Shown: positions 7,603 through 16,113, numbered from the stretch's first letter. The stretch is 64,000 bases of DNA from Fibrobacter sp. (GCF_017545445.1 NZ_JAFWOM010000148.1:1-64000); one strand, 5' to 3'. Notes: generated by a model from the letters alone, not told the origin. Numbers and translations: made by a program.

Positions 7603-8844
7603 TTATTCTCCTTTTTCAGCGAATTTCTTCGAGCTTACATGAAGCAAATCTCTAAATATATCAACTTCATGGACTTCTTGAGAAGCTACAACAACTTTCT
7701 TGGAGGTCGTATATTCCACTTCTTCTTCTTTTCGATTGTTCCATTTACGAGTAAGCCAAATTTTGTAAGCCCAAATTTCATTGACCTGATTCTTCTCGAC
7801 AACACCACTACCCACACCGCTAATCCCTAAAGAGACCTTGTAGCGAGCTGGAGCCATAGAAAACGTTTGAATTTCACCATCGGCACGAGCCAAGACCATT
7901 TCCGTGTGACCCATCGAATTTTGAGACCATTCGACGCCGCTAATCGGAGGCAAAACAGCTTTACCAGCGCCACTCAGAAAATCAGAATACCACTGCGCAA
8001 ACTGAGCCTTTATAGGCTCCTTAGCAAAAAGCTTGCTAGCCTTTTTCGAAGTGATATCGACAGAAACGACTTGCCACGTATCTTCGCTATACCCTCTCAA
8101 ATTACAAGAAACACCTTCCGACTGACCGTTCTTTTTCAACATAGACAATGTCGGTTCTTCCCCAATCAAAGATCCATCCTTTGCATTCAGGAAAACGTCA
8201 TCCGAACCATCTGGAAGGGAAATCGAAATGCTCTGTCCATCTTCTAGGCCCAATTTCTTATAGTTTTCCGCAAAGCATGACGTCTCGGTACAAGAAATTT
8301 TGACTTTCATTTCTTCGATGCTAATTTTAGAGACCCTCTGCTTGAACCGATTTTGAATAAGCTCCTTAGCAAGGATTTTAATCATTTGGGGACGTTCCGC
8401 CTCCAAATTATCGGTTGTCAATTTTTTTTCATTGGTCATGTAAGAATTTAGCGGAACAGAAGCAAGAATCGTATTTACAGACCCATTTTCACTTTTTCGA
8501 GTTTGATAAAACAAAACACTAAAGCCAAGATTAGCAACAGTTTTTGTCACACCAATATTCTTAAAATGTTCCACTTCAAAGTCATTTCTCGTAAGAAGAA
8601 TTGCCATGGAAATAGGATCAGATGCAAGATGCTTAGTAGCTTCAGCATCCGTTTCAAACATAATATCAAATGGTAATGCGCTATTATTCTGCCATTTAGC
8701 AAATATTTCATAGAACATCGGAACAAAGGTATCAATTTTGCCAAGATCCTTGTCCCCACGCACTGAATAAACACCAGTATAGACAACTAAAGGCTTAGAA
8801 AAACAGAAAGCAACAAAAAGTAAGATAAATAATACGAGTCGCAT
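7603..8844 (-). CDS. Exported protein of unknown function, first gene of the operon
   Basis: 413 residues starting MRLVLFILLFVAFCFSKP, a signal peptide with a probable cleavage after FCFS or a Cys just before it (a lipobox reading is possible but not ideal). The mature protein has alternating strands and helices, a Cys pair in SCTETSCF near residue 195, and a C-terminal region with YKIWLTRKWNNRKEEEVEYTT. No family is recognised. It ends two bases before the FlgT-like gene, so the four genes 8844-4317 form one transcription unit. Upstream, TAAATT six bases before ATG and no Shine-Dalgarno sequence fit the leaderless pattern seen elsewhere here. Confidence 0.6.
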   Translation of the reverse strand: MRLVLFILLFVAFCFSKPLVVYTGVYSVRGDKDLGKIDTFVPMFYEIFAKWQNNSALPFDIMFETDAEATKHLASDPISMAILLTRNDFEVEHFKNIGVTKTVANLGFSVLFYQTRKSENGSVNTILASVPLNSYMTNEKKLTTDNLEAERPQMIKILAKELIQNRFKQRVSKISIEEMKVKISCTETSCFAENYKKLGLEDGQSISISLPDGSDDVFLNAKDGSLIGEEPTLSMLKKNGQSEGVSCNLRGYSEDTWQVVSVDITSKKASKLFAKEPIKAQFAQWYSDFLSGAGKAVLPPISGVEWSQNSMGHTEMVLARADGEIQTFSMAPARYKVSLGISGVGSGVVEKNQVNEIWAYKIWLTRKWNNRKEEEVEYTTSKKVVVASQEVHEVDIFRDLLHVSSKKFAEKGE

Positions 8845-8924
8845 GCGCTGAATTTAAAAAAAAAAAAAGAGTAATAGTTTTTTTTTCGGCAAAATTCACG
8901 TAAATTTAATTTTACCCCTTGTTT

Positions 8925-9194
8925 TTAGCGACTGAAATATGTATGGTTTTCCATTTGAATCATACGAAATACGTCATTACAAGTCATTTTGCCCTTAAAT
9001 ACGCCTCGCACAACGCTAGTCCGGCAGCGAAGTTCATTCACTTTTTCTGCAACAAACTGTTCGTAGCGAGACGTTGTTTCAACGATGCCGTGATGAAAAG
9101 TTCCGAAAACGTTCAATGAAACGCCTGTCAAAATGGCAACAACAGTCATCGCCATAAGCATTTCGATAAGAGAAAAGCCATTCTTATTCCTCAT
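8925..9194 (-). CDS. Type IV prepilin-like protein (minor pseudopilin)
   Basis: 89 residues beginning MRNKNGFSLIEMLMAMTVVAIL: the short basic leader, Gly before Phe, and Glu at position +5 are the classic prepilin peptidase site and N-methylation signal, followed by a hydrophobic helix. The globular part is very short, as in minor pseudopilins of GspH/I kind. GGGGGG lies before ATG 9194. It is the last gene of the secretin/prepilin operon. The C-terminal domain is too short to assign a subtype. Confidence 0.85.
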   Translation of the reverse strand: MRNKNGFSLIEMLMAMTVVAILTGVSLNVFGTFHHGIVETTSRYEQFVAEKVNELRCRTSVVRGVFKGKMTCNDVFRMIQMENHTYFSR

Positions 9195-9215
9195 TTTACC
9201 CCCCCCAAAAAAACG

Positions 9216-9548
9216 TCATTTGCACCCCACTAGACGCTTTAAAGAAAAGCCGTCCTGTTCCGCGACCGCCCATGCAAGACGCGCCGCTCCCGGAACACGC
9301 TCCAAGCGAACCGTCACCGAATCAACCATCACAAGCGAGTCCGCACAAAAAGTTTTTTCCGCAATTAGCGATTCCATAGCCGAAAGTACGTTGTAAAAAC
9401 GCTCCAGCCGGTAGCGTTCGTCCGCAACTTCGCGATTAAAGAAGCCCCAACAGCCGAACAAACCTGCAATCCCCACAAGAAAAACAGCCAACGCCACGCA
9501 GACTTCGGGCAAGGTAAAGCCGCATTTTTCGTTCACGCCATAATTCAT
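9216..9548 (-). CDS. Type IV prepilin-like protein (minor pseudopilin)
   Basis: 110 residues with prepilin signal KCGFTLPEVCVALAVFLVG: Gly-Phe cleavage site and Glu at +5, then a hydrophobic helix. The Pro at +4 is common in pseudopilins. The globular domain has two Cys that could pair (FCADS and LVGCK). The start overlaps the stop of the preceding GspK/PilX-like gene by four bases (9545-9548), so translation is coupled. Role: a structural subunit of a pseudopilus or pilus assembled in the inner membrane. Confidence 0.85.
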   Translation of the reverse strand: MNYGVNEKCGFTLPEVCVALAVFLVGIAGLFGCWGFFNREVADERYRLERFYNVLSAMESLIAEKTFCADSLVMVDSVTVRLERVPGAARLAWAVAEQDGFSLKRLVGCK

Positions 9549-10513
9549 AACCGCCTCCGCTCAAAAACAACGTTCCGAGATTCCATGCAAAATGGCAAAA
9601 GAGTTTTTGACGAATCGAGAAGTACCGTCGAAGAATCTCGCTCGAAACTCCCCGACGGCGCAATCGCAAGGCCTTCAAATACGGATTTTTCACGCAAAGC
9701 GAGCCTATTGCCGCGATAGCCCACAGCAATTGCGACACTTGGGAACATCATCTTCGCTTGGCGAGAGATTTCCACGCTCTGTTTCGACAAGAGAATCCCC
9801 GCCAGCGAAGCATCCCCCGTCACCTCCACCCCCGCAAAGCCAAAAATTTCTGCAAAACCCACGCTCACGTCCCTCTGCACAGTCACCGTTCCAGACGCAT
9901 AAATCCTGAGCGTATCAAAGTGAACATTCCCGCGAATTTTGACATCACCCTCGACGTTCGCCATAAACGAACGAACTATAGGACGCTTCGCCAACCCGTC
10001 GAACGCGCCATTTCCGCCCAAGTCCAAAGTCAAGTCGCCCGCACTCACATTCACCGCTCCCCTCTTCGCCATTGCCGAATCCAGATTGAAAAAACGGCGG
10101 TTCCCCGAAAATTTCTGCAAGCCATCCGCCTGCAAAATGCGTTCCTGCAAATTCCGCTCCAGCAAAACGGCACAACGCGCCCACTCCGATGTCGAAAACC
10201 GCGAATAAGCATTCCCCAACACAAACTGGAACTTGTTCACCCGGCCATCAAATTTCACAGTCCGCCATTCCGTCCACGGCCCAAGCACGCGAGATTCCAC
10301 CGCAGGCAGTCCCGCAAAATACCCTTCCGGGAAGCCCTCCAATTTCGCCAGCACCGCGGATTCCGCCCAATACATCTCTTGCGTTTCGTCCGCGACAATC
10401 GCCACCGTCCGGCGGAGAGTCCCCGGCATACGCAGCATTGCCGACAACAGAATCGAAAGCACGAGCAGCACTCCTAGCACAAGCGGAAGAGCATTACCGC
10501 GTTTGAACTGCAT
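9545..10513 (-). CDS. GspK/PilX-like exported protein of the pilin operon
   Basis: I place the start at ATG 10513, with AAGGAGG seven bases upstream, giving MQFKRGNALPLVLGVLLVLSILL and 322 residues; the longer frame to 10561 lacks such a site. The hydrophobic N-terminal segment after a short basic stretch, with a Gly and Ala-Leu-Pro around the putative cleavage point, is like PilX/GspK proteins, but Glu at +5 is missing. The C-terminal half has repeated short strands (VEGDVKIRGNVHFDTLRIYASGTV) that suggest a beta-helix or bactofilin-like ladder, which is unusual for GspK. It overlaps the preceding gene by 20 bases. Confidence 0.6.
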   Translation of the reverse strand: MQFKRGNALPLVLGVLLVLSILLSAMLRMPGTLRRTVAIVADETQEMYWAESAVLAKLEGFPEGYFAGLPAVESRVLGPWTEWRTVKFDGRVNKFQFVLGNAYSRFSTSEWARCAVLLERNLQERILQADGLQKFSGNRRFFNLDSAMAKRGAVNVSAGDLTLDLGGNGAFDGLAKRPIVRSFMANVEGDVKIRGNVHFDTLRIYASGTVTVQRDVSVGFAEIFGFAGVEVTGDASLAGILLSKQSVEISRQAKMMFPSVAIAVGYRGNRLALREKSVFEGLAIAPSGSFERDSSTVLLDSSKTLLPFCMESRNVVFERRRL

Positions 10514-11684
10514 AACGCACCTCCTTGCCACCGCACCGCAGCACGATATCATCCATTCCAATCCGCTTCACGCGGTACGAATAAAGCGAATCGCCCAGCG
10601 AAAGCGTTTTCATTTCGCCAGCCGCCGTCGTCACAAGAGCCGCACGACCGCCCACAATTCCAAGCAATTTAATCGCAGACGAATCACAGCTACAACGGGA
10701 GTGTTGCAACCGCCCCCTCGGTTCATCTGCCGCCCCATCCCGCAACCGTCCCCATTTCGCCGGAAGCAAATCGCGATGCCCCTTCGCCCACGCAAGCATT
10801 TCCAAATCATGAGCCGCAGGCAAAGACAGTTCAACAGGAGCAACATTCGAAGTCCCAAGAGCATCACCATTCCAAGAACGCCACCATTCCAACGAACGAT
10901 TCCACGTCCAAGAGGTTCCGCACGTCAAGGCCAACACCGTGCATAAAGCAAACAACGCAAAGCACAACGTCCATCGCCGTTTTTCGCAAAGTTTCATAGA
11001 TTCACATGCATCTAAATCCAAATGTCGCCAAAATGGATCCCGCACACCATCCCGAAAAAGTTCATCCATATTCGCCAAGCAATCGCAGCATACATAAACT
11101 TCACTAAATGCAACCGGAAAAGCGGAACTCGACGCCCCCGAATTTGCAAACAAATCATCCGATTTCAAGAACGATTTAAAGCGTTCCACTCGAAGCCGGC
11201 ATCGTTCGTCAATAGATTCTCCATAACCGAAATCCTCCGACCAATGGCATAATCGTCCCTTCACGAATACAAGTACATACAAGACATTATTCCAAAGTGC
11301 GACAAACAGCAAATCACCGTCTTCTGGTGCATTTTTTTCAGTATTTTCACCCCGCAACACCTGATCCGCCATCGCATACAATGCGACCTGCCTCGGCAAG
11401 CAACGGTCAAACTTTTTCCGATAGCCCGCAAGCGTTTCATCCGCAGTAGCAACAAGATAACGGTGTTTACGCCCATCCGTCGCGTTGAACGAAATCAACG
11501 GCCAAAAAAAGACTTGATTAAAAGAATCCCGTTCATCACAGCCCTCTTTAAAGGCGCCGCAAAAATCATCGTCAAACCGCTTCCGCAGTTCCGTTTCCGT
11601 CAAAGTTCCATCAAACGCAGTCGTCACCTCCCACGTCATCATCCGAGCAGCAATCGCTGCAACATGTGTTTTTAAAAGGGTCAT
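10494..11684 (-). CDS. Single-span assembly protein, PilM/GspL-like cytoplasmic part and GspC/PilP-like C-terminus
   Basis: 396 residues. The cytoplasmic first 230 include DLLFVALWNNVLYVLVFVKG, a strand-turn-strand pattern like the actin-like fold of PilM and GspL. One membrane helix (about 240-258, LCFALFALCTVLALTCG) follows. The periplasmic end (about 340-396) has IVGGRAALVTTAAGEMKTLSLGD and RIGMDDIVLRCGGKEV, the pattern of the GspC HR domain and of PilP, which contact the secretin. Thus one protein may replace several inner-membrane components. It lies between the secretin gene and the pseudopilin genes. Fold assignments are inferred from motif patterns. Confidence 0.6.
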   Translation of the reverse strand: MTLLKTHVAAIAARMMTWEVTTAFDGTLTETELRKRFDDDFCGAFKEGCDERDSFNQVFFWPLISFNATDGRKHRYLVATADETLAGYRKKFDRCLPRQVALYAMADQVLRGENTEKNAPEDGDLLFVALWNNVLYVLVFVKGRLCHWSEDFGYGESIDERCRLRVERFKSFLKSDDLFANSGASSSAFPVAFSEVYVCCDCLANMDELFRDGVRDPFWRHLDLDACESMKLCEKRRWTLCFALFALCTVLALTCGTSWTWNRSLEWWRSWNGDALGTSNVAPVELSLPAAHDLEMLAWAKGHRDLLPAKWGRLRDGAADEPRGRLQHSRCSCDSSAIKLLGIVGGRAALVTTAAGEMKTLSLGDSLYSYRVKRIGMDDIVLRCGGKEVRYAVQTR

Positions 11685-11691
11685 TGGTCAA

Positions 11692-11988
11692 TAGTTATTA
11701 GTGGGTAGTAAAAAGTGGGTAGTAAAAAATTTATGTGTCATCCTGAGCGAAGCCCATAAGGGCGTAGTCGAATGGATCCAGTACATTTGACATTATGCGG
11801 CTTTGCCGCCATTATTCCTCTCTCGTCTATAGCCCGCCGAGCGGGCGTTCTTTCGTCTAATACAGTGGTTAGGGGCTTTGAGGTCGGTTGCTTACGCAAC
11901 CTTTGAGCATGGAATAATCGCGCCAATAGCGCCAAATATTTTACTCAAAGCGAGCTTGCGAGCGACCTCACACCTCATGGCTCACAGC
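11692..11988. repeat. Intergenic repeat block: GTGGGTAGTAAAA track, family A arm and family B modules
   Basis: From left to right: a tandem AGTGGGTAGTAAAA track (11697-11730), a family A arm with GTCATCCTGAG and GGATCCA (11737-11783), a CCCGCCGAGCGGG palindrome (about 11831-11844) preceded by CTCTCTCGTC, then a family B module in which GAGGTC and TTTGAGC enclose the palindrome GGTTGC-TTAC-GCAACC (11886-11901), and a second, imperfect module ending GACCTC near 11977. It splits the secretin gene from the downstream genes of its operon. I see no gene here. Confidence 0.75.
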
Positions 11989-13806
11989 TCACTTCTCCGC
12001 CTCCCGTCTAACTTCCACTGTCGGCGTTATGAATATCGCAAGCTCCGTTTCGTCTTCTTCTTCCGACGTATAGCTAAACAACCGCCCCAGCACGGGAATG
12101 CTCCCGAAAAACGGCACCGCCGACCGCACTTCCGTCTTATTTTTACGAATGAGGCCTCCCAAACAAAGCGTCTCGCCATCACGCAGCACAACCGTCGTTT
12201 TCATATTGCGGGAACTAATGTCTCGCGGCCCGTCTCCCGTGCTACGGCCTGCCGTCTTGATTTCCGGGGCGACAGCAAGCGTAATCAAACCGTCTTGCGT
12301 CATCGTGGGCGTAAGCTCCAGCGAAATGCCGTCATTGAACGAGCGATAATCCGTAATCGGATAGCCATCCGACGAAACTTGACTGACAAGATAATAGACC
12401 GTATTCGTTACATTTAGCTCCGCCTTATTGCCATTCAGCGTCGTCACACGCGGACGCGCAAGCACTTTCGCCTCGTTATTTTCTTCCATCGACGAAAGCT
12501 CCAGTTCAAAGCGGTCCGGCAAGATTCCAATTTTCCCGAACGCACCCGATTTCGAAACATCCTTCCCCAAGAAATCAAAAAAGCCGCGAGCCTGCACATC
12601 GCCCTCGCCCACATTCCGCGTCGTTCCGCTCCGCACACCCAACGCGAATCCACGACCTTTCCGCAATTCCACTATCACACAAGCAAGCGTCACTTGCATT
12701 TGGGGCAAATCAATCATCTTCAAAAATTCCACCGCACGTTCAAGCATTTGCGGCGAAGCTCCCAGCACAAGAGCATTCTGTTCCCGATACTCCGAAACAT
12801 TAATTTCCTCCCCCTTCATAAACTTCGAAAGCTGAGCCGCGGCCTTCTCTGGCGAAACATGTTTTAACGGATAAACTCGCAAATCGCCAAGAGCCTTTAT
12901 TGCCCCCTTCTCCGCCACCCAAAGCGAAGCCGAATCCAACCGAAACGTGAATGCGCTCCCTCGAAAAATTGACGTTAAAAGTTCCAGTAGCAGCACATCC
13001 TTGAACGATATTTGGACCGTTTCATTCAAATCTCCATACACAGCCAAATTAAGGCCAGCCTCGTCCGCAATCGCCTTGAGAGCAGTTTTCAGCGGAACCG
13101 ACTGCAAATCCACCGAATAAAGGTCGCCTGTCCGCTCCACCAAAAATTCCGATCCCGACACACCACCTTTCGAGCCCCCAGTACCGCCCGAGTTTTGCCC
13201 AGACAGCCCTGTTCTCGACCGCGAAACCCGCATACAGCCACGCTCAACACGCACCTTGAACCCGTTTGATTCCATCAACACGCGAAAAGCTTTTTCTGGA
13301 ACCAAATGACTCAAATTTCCAGATACCGATCCCTCGACATCGTAATCTGCAATCACATTCACTCCTGTATTCAAACCGAATTCCCGGACAAATTCACGCA
13401 CATTCATATTCTTGACCGAAACAACGACTCCAGAATCGTCCATCGCAATATAACCGCCCTGCACTCTCGCCCGACGAATGCGATAAACGCGCCCTTCCTG
13501 CACCACAGCAAGTCCATTAGCTTCGCACAACGCCGTAAGCCCTTCAAAAAGACTCAAACCTTCCAGATGGAACGTCACACGAACATCGCCCGCTTCATCG
13601 GCCAAAATCGAAATTCCATAAGCCCGCGAGAGCGTTCGCACCACCTCCGCCAGCGGAACATCAACAAAATCAAGCGTCACCACCCCTGCCGCAGAAGCCG
13701 ATGACTTGACCGCAGAACGGGATACTGAACGATTAGAAGCATACGACGGCAAAACCGTCAGCAGAAAAATTACAAGGAAAACACCCTTGATCCTTAAACG
13801 AAGCAC
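11989..13806 (-). CDS. Secretin (GspD/PilQ superfamily), outer-membrane channel
   Basis: 605 residues from GTG 13806, which has TAGGGGGC just upstream and gives a clean signal peptide (RIKGVFLVIFLLTVLPSYAS). The reading from TTG 13845 has neither. Short N-domains of secretin/TonB type occur twice (about 35-110 and 225-300, with VTLDFVDVPLAEVVRTLSRAYGI and LYSVDLQSVPLKTALKAIA), followed by an N1/N3-like domain (LKHVSPEKAAAQLSKFMKGEEI) and the secretin core (VLARPRVTTLNGNKAEL through DGETLCLGGLIRKN and VPFFGSIPVLGRLF). It forms the outer-membrane pore of a type II secretion or type IV pilus machine; the operon cannot decide between the two. Confidence 0.93.
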   Translation of the reverse strand: MLRLRIKGVFLVIFLLTVLPSYASNRSVSRSAVKSSASAAGVVTLDFVDVPLAEVVRTLSRAYGISILADEAGDVRVTFHLEGLSLFEGLTALCEANGLAVVQEGRVYRIRRARVQGGYIAMDDSGVVVSVKNMNVREFVREFGLNTGVNVIADYDVEGSVSGNLSHLVPEKAFRVLMESNGFKVRVERGCMRVSRSRTGLSGQNSGGTGGSKGGVSGSEFLVERTGDLYSVDLQSVPLKTALKAIADEAGLNLAVYGDLNETVQISFKDVLLLELLTSIFRGSAFTFRLDSASLWVAEKGAIKALGDLRVYPLKHVSPEKAAAQLSKFMKGEEINVSEYREQNALVLGASPQMLERAVEFLKMIDLPQMQVTLACVIVELRKGRGFALGVRSGTTRNVGEGDVQARGFFDFLGKDVSKSGAFGKIGILPDRFELELSSMEENNEAKVLARPRVTTLNGNKAELNVTNTVYYLVSQVSSDGYPITDYRSFNDGISLELTPTMTQDGLITLAVAPEIKTAGRSTGDGPRDISSRNMKTTVVLRDGETLCLGGLIRKNKTEVRSAVPFFGSIPVLGRLFSYTSEEEDETELAIFITPTVEVRREAEK

Positions 13807-14067
13807 AAAGCCCCCTAAAATCGCATTCCCGCTTTTTGAGCACAATCTTGTGCAAAAGTGCGTGACAACACGCCATCAAAGTGAGCGGCCCCTGCCCGGG
13901 ATAAAACAAAAGGATCAAAAGAACGATATAATAAACTGTGATTTAAAGATATATATTTTTTTTGGAAAAGCAAATGGGAAAATTAAGTTTTAGGGGTTAG
14001 GGATTAAGAGCTATTTTCTCTTCATAAATTCAGCATTTATTCGTAAAAAAAGCAAATGTCGCCTATG

Positions 14068-14098
14068 GTTTGCAAGTTTGTTATAATTCTTTGCAAAC
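14068..14098. promoter_or_regulatory. Inverted repeat GTTTGCAA/TTGCAAAC enclosing a TATAAT box
   Basis: GTTTGCAA (14068-14075) and its exact complement TTGCAAAC (14091-14098) flank 15 bases that contain TATAAT (14082-14087). An 8-bp dyad around a perfect -10 box is the form expected of an operator. No good -35 box is visible 17 bases upstream. The rest of the 549-base gap 13807-14355 is AT-rich, with a secretin leader on the minus strand and a terminator at 14189. Confidence 0.45.
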
Positions 14099-14188
14099 GG
14101 TTGTTGACAAAATAAACAATGTGAAACAGCCCCAACTAAAACCCTGCTAGTCTATACCTACTAAAAAAATCGGAACTTTACTCCCCAG

Positions 14189-14214
14189 CGAGGTAAATCA
14201 CCTCGTTTTTTTTT
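14189..14214 (+). terminator. Intrinsic terminator with no gene upstream; possible end of a small RNA
   Basis: CGAGGT (14189-14194) and ACCTCG (14200-14205) form a perfect 6-bp stem around AAATC and are followed by nine T. No plus-strand gene lies before it, and the coiled-coil gene begins 141 bases later. A transcript starting at the TATAAT box near 14087 would be about 120 bases long and end here, so this is either a small RNA terminator or an attenuator for the downstream gene. Confidence 0.75.
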
Positions 14215-14355
14215 GCGTTTTTTAGAACTGTAATTTGGATTTTTTTTGCAAAACTTGCAAAATTTAATCAAAAACGGCAATTTTACAAAATTTGGCACGA
14301 ATATTGCTGTATATCGGGCAAAGAAGAAATTTAAACCCTATTCAAAAGGCAAATC

Positions 14356-15522
14356 ATGAAATCCAAATTCATTGCAATCCTCACCCTTTCTACACTTGCT
14401 TTTTTTGCCACGGCATCCGCCAAGAGCGATGCATCTGACATGAAGAGCGTCAAGAACGAAATTTCCACGGAAATTTCGACCGAAGTAAAAACCGAAGTCG
14501 CCACCACAGAAAAGAGCGACTTCAAGAAAATGCGCGAAGAACGCAAGGAAGCCCGCAAGGGACTTTTGGACAAAATCAAGCTCGAAAAGGACGAACTCAA
14601 GGTAGAAGCTCCTAAACCGCCAAAGCCGGACGTTCTCCCGCCGACACCAAAGTCCGAAGAAGAACTACAAGCCGAACGCGAAGCCCACAAGGCCGAAATG
14701 GAAGCAAAGAAGGCTGAACACGAAGCCAAGAAGGCTGAAGAAGAAGCAAAGCGTGCAGAACGCGAAGAAGCCAAGAAAGCAGAACACGAAGCCAAAAAGG
14801 CTGAAATGGAAGCCAAGAAAGCCGAACTTGAAGCAAAGAAGGCTGAACGTGAAGAAGCTTTGAAGGCCGAACGCGAAGCGAAAAAGGCTGAAATGGAAGC
14901 CAAGAAGGCCGAACTTGAAGCAAAGAAGGCTGAACGTGAAGAAGCCAAAAAAGCCGAACGCGAAGCGAAAAAGGCCGAAATGGAAGCCAAGAGGGCCGAA
15001 CTCGAAGCTCAGCGTGCAGAACGCGAAGCAGCCATGAAAGCCGAACGCGAAGCACGCAAGGCCGAAATGGAAGCCTTGAAAGCGGAACGCGAAGCCAAGA
15101 AGGCTGAACTCGAAGCCCAGAAAGCAGAACGTGAAGCAGCCATGAAGGCCGAACGCGAAGCACGCAAGGCCGAAATGGAAGCCAAGAAGGCTGAACTCGA
15201 TGCTCAGCGTGCTGAACGCGAAGAAGCTTTGAAGGCTGAACGCGAAGCTAAGAAAGCTGAAATGGAAGCAAAAAAAGCCGAACTCGATGCACAGCGTGCA
15301 GAACGTGAAGAAGCTTTGAAGGCAGAACGCGAAGCGAAAAAGGCCGAAATGGAAGCAAAGAAAGCTGAACTCGACGCACAGCGTGCAGAACGTGAAGAAG
15401 CTTTGAAGGCCGAACGCGAAGCAAAAAAAGCTGAAGCAGAAGCCAAGAAGGCGGAACTCGACGCACAGAAGGCCGAAAAGAAAAATCTCAAAGATGAAAA
15501 GACCGCTGCAAAAGCTGAATAA
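14356..15522 (+). CDS. Secreted coiled-coil protein of Ala/Lys/Glu heptads in 29-residue repeats
   Basis: 388 residues with signal peptide MKSKFIAILTLSTLAFFATASA. Residues about 55-80 hold MREERKEARKGLLDKIKLEK, a segment shared with the next gene. From about residue 95 to the end the protein is almost only heptads of the form AKKAExE. Toward the C-terminus they settle into a unit of 29 residues (four heptads plus one skip residue Glu), encoded by 87-base tandem copies. The product should be a long rigid single helix or coiled coil in the periplasm or outside. The stop is followed by a strong terminator. No catalytic domain is present and I recognise no named family. Confidence 0.85.
   Translation: MKSKFIAILTLSTLAFFATASAKSDASDMKSVKNEISTEISTEVKTEVATTEKSDFKKMREERKEARKGLLDKIKLEKDELKVEAPKPPKPDVLPPTPKSEEELQAEREAHKAEMEAKKAEHEAKKAEEEAKRAEREEAKKAEHEAKKAEMEAKKAELEAKKAEREEALKAEREAKKAEMEAKKAELEAKKAEREEAKKAEREAKKAEMEAKRAELEAQRAEREAAMKAEREARKAEMEALKAEREAKKAELEAQKAEREAAMKAEREARKAEMEAKKAELDAQRAEREEALKAEREAKKAEMEAKKAELDAQRAEREEALKAEREAKKAEMEAKKAELDAQRAEREEALKAEREAKKAEAEAKKAELDAQKAEKKNLKDEKTAAKAE
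15223..15483 (+). repeat. Three 87-base coding tandem repeats
   Basis: The marker GAAGCTTT recurs at 15223, 15310 and 15397, exactly 87 bases apart, each time starting the same 29-residue unit. Third-position differences between the copies are few, which points to recent expansion by slippage or unequal exchange. Confidence 0.85.
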
Positions 15523-15544
15523 GGAACGTTAATTCCAATCAACT

Positions 15545-15580
15545 AGGCGACGGGAACAAAACCTGTCGCCTCTCTTTTTC
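15545..15580 (+). terminator. Intrinsic terminator after the coiled-coil gene
   Basis: AGGCGACGGG (15545-15554) pairs with CCTGTCGCCT (15562-15571) with one G-T pair, and is followed by CTCTTTTTC. It lies 22 bases past the stop codon. Confidence 0.85.
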
Positions 15581-15602
15581 GGGTCTTTTCAAGGTTAAAG
15601 CC

Positions 15603-16052
15603 ATGAAAAACGCAAGCACAATCAAAATCGTATTTCTGACCATCGCGGCATTGGCGACGGTTCCGCAAGCACAGCCGGAATCCGAGATCGCAACCCCCGC
15701 CGAGAAAGCAGAAATCACACAAAGTGCCCCCGACCTCGGACAGAGCGAAAAAGAGAATTGGTTACGTTTACGCGAAGAACGTAAGCAAGCAAGGCAACAA
15801 ATTCTCTCGGACATCAAAGCAAACGTCAAAGCAGAAATCAAGGACGTTCAAGAAGATTTGCTCCAGCAAAAGCCTAGCAACAACAAAAACGAGAACAAAG
15901 AAGCTCCGTTAAATAGAGGACTTTTGCAAAAGAAAAACCGGGAACACAAAGGAATTGGAATCGACAACCTAGAAAAGCCAAGACCCGTAATTCTTCCCCA
16001 CGAAAGTCCAAAACCCATAGAACATATACCTCTCAAAAACGCCAAAAACTAA
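15603..16052 (+). CDS. Small secreted protein, short paralogue of the preceding coiled-coil protein
   Basis: 149 residues with a signal peptide (MKNASTIKIVFLTIAALATVPQA). Residues about 50-75 (LRLREERKQARQQILSDIK) match the pre-repeat segment of the preceding gene (MREERKEARKGLLDKIK), including the Arg-Glu-Glu-Arg-Lys core, so the two share ancestry, but the long heptad region is missing. The C-terminal half is Lys/Asn/Pro-rich and probably disordered. It lies past the terminator of the first gene, so it should have its own promoter or depend on read-through. Function unknown. Confidence 0.7.
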   Translation: MKNASTIKIVFLTIAALATVPQAQPESEIATPAEKAEITQSAPDLGQSEKENWLRLREERKQARQQILSDIKANVKAEIKDVQEDLLQQKPSNNKNENKEAPLNRGLLQKKNREHKGIGIDNLEKPRPVILPHESPKPIEHIPLKNAKN

Positions 16053-16113
16053 TTTTCGAGCCTCCCAAAATAACAACAGTCCCCTAGCCCCTAATCTTTA
16101 ACCTCTAAAATGC

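Noticed and set aside
14331-14990. 219-codon minus-strand ORF of Ser/Ala/Phe repeats
   Set aside because: It is the reverse reading of the Lys/Glu-rich coiled-coil gene and simply mirrors its repeats.
15223-15483. Tandem 87-bp units considered as CRISPR or satellite
   Set aside because: The units are contiguous, without spacers, and encode a regular peptide repeat within an open frame.
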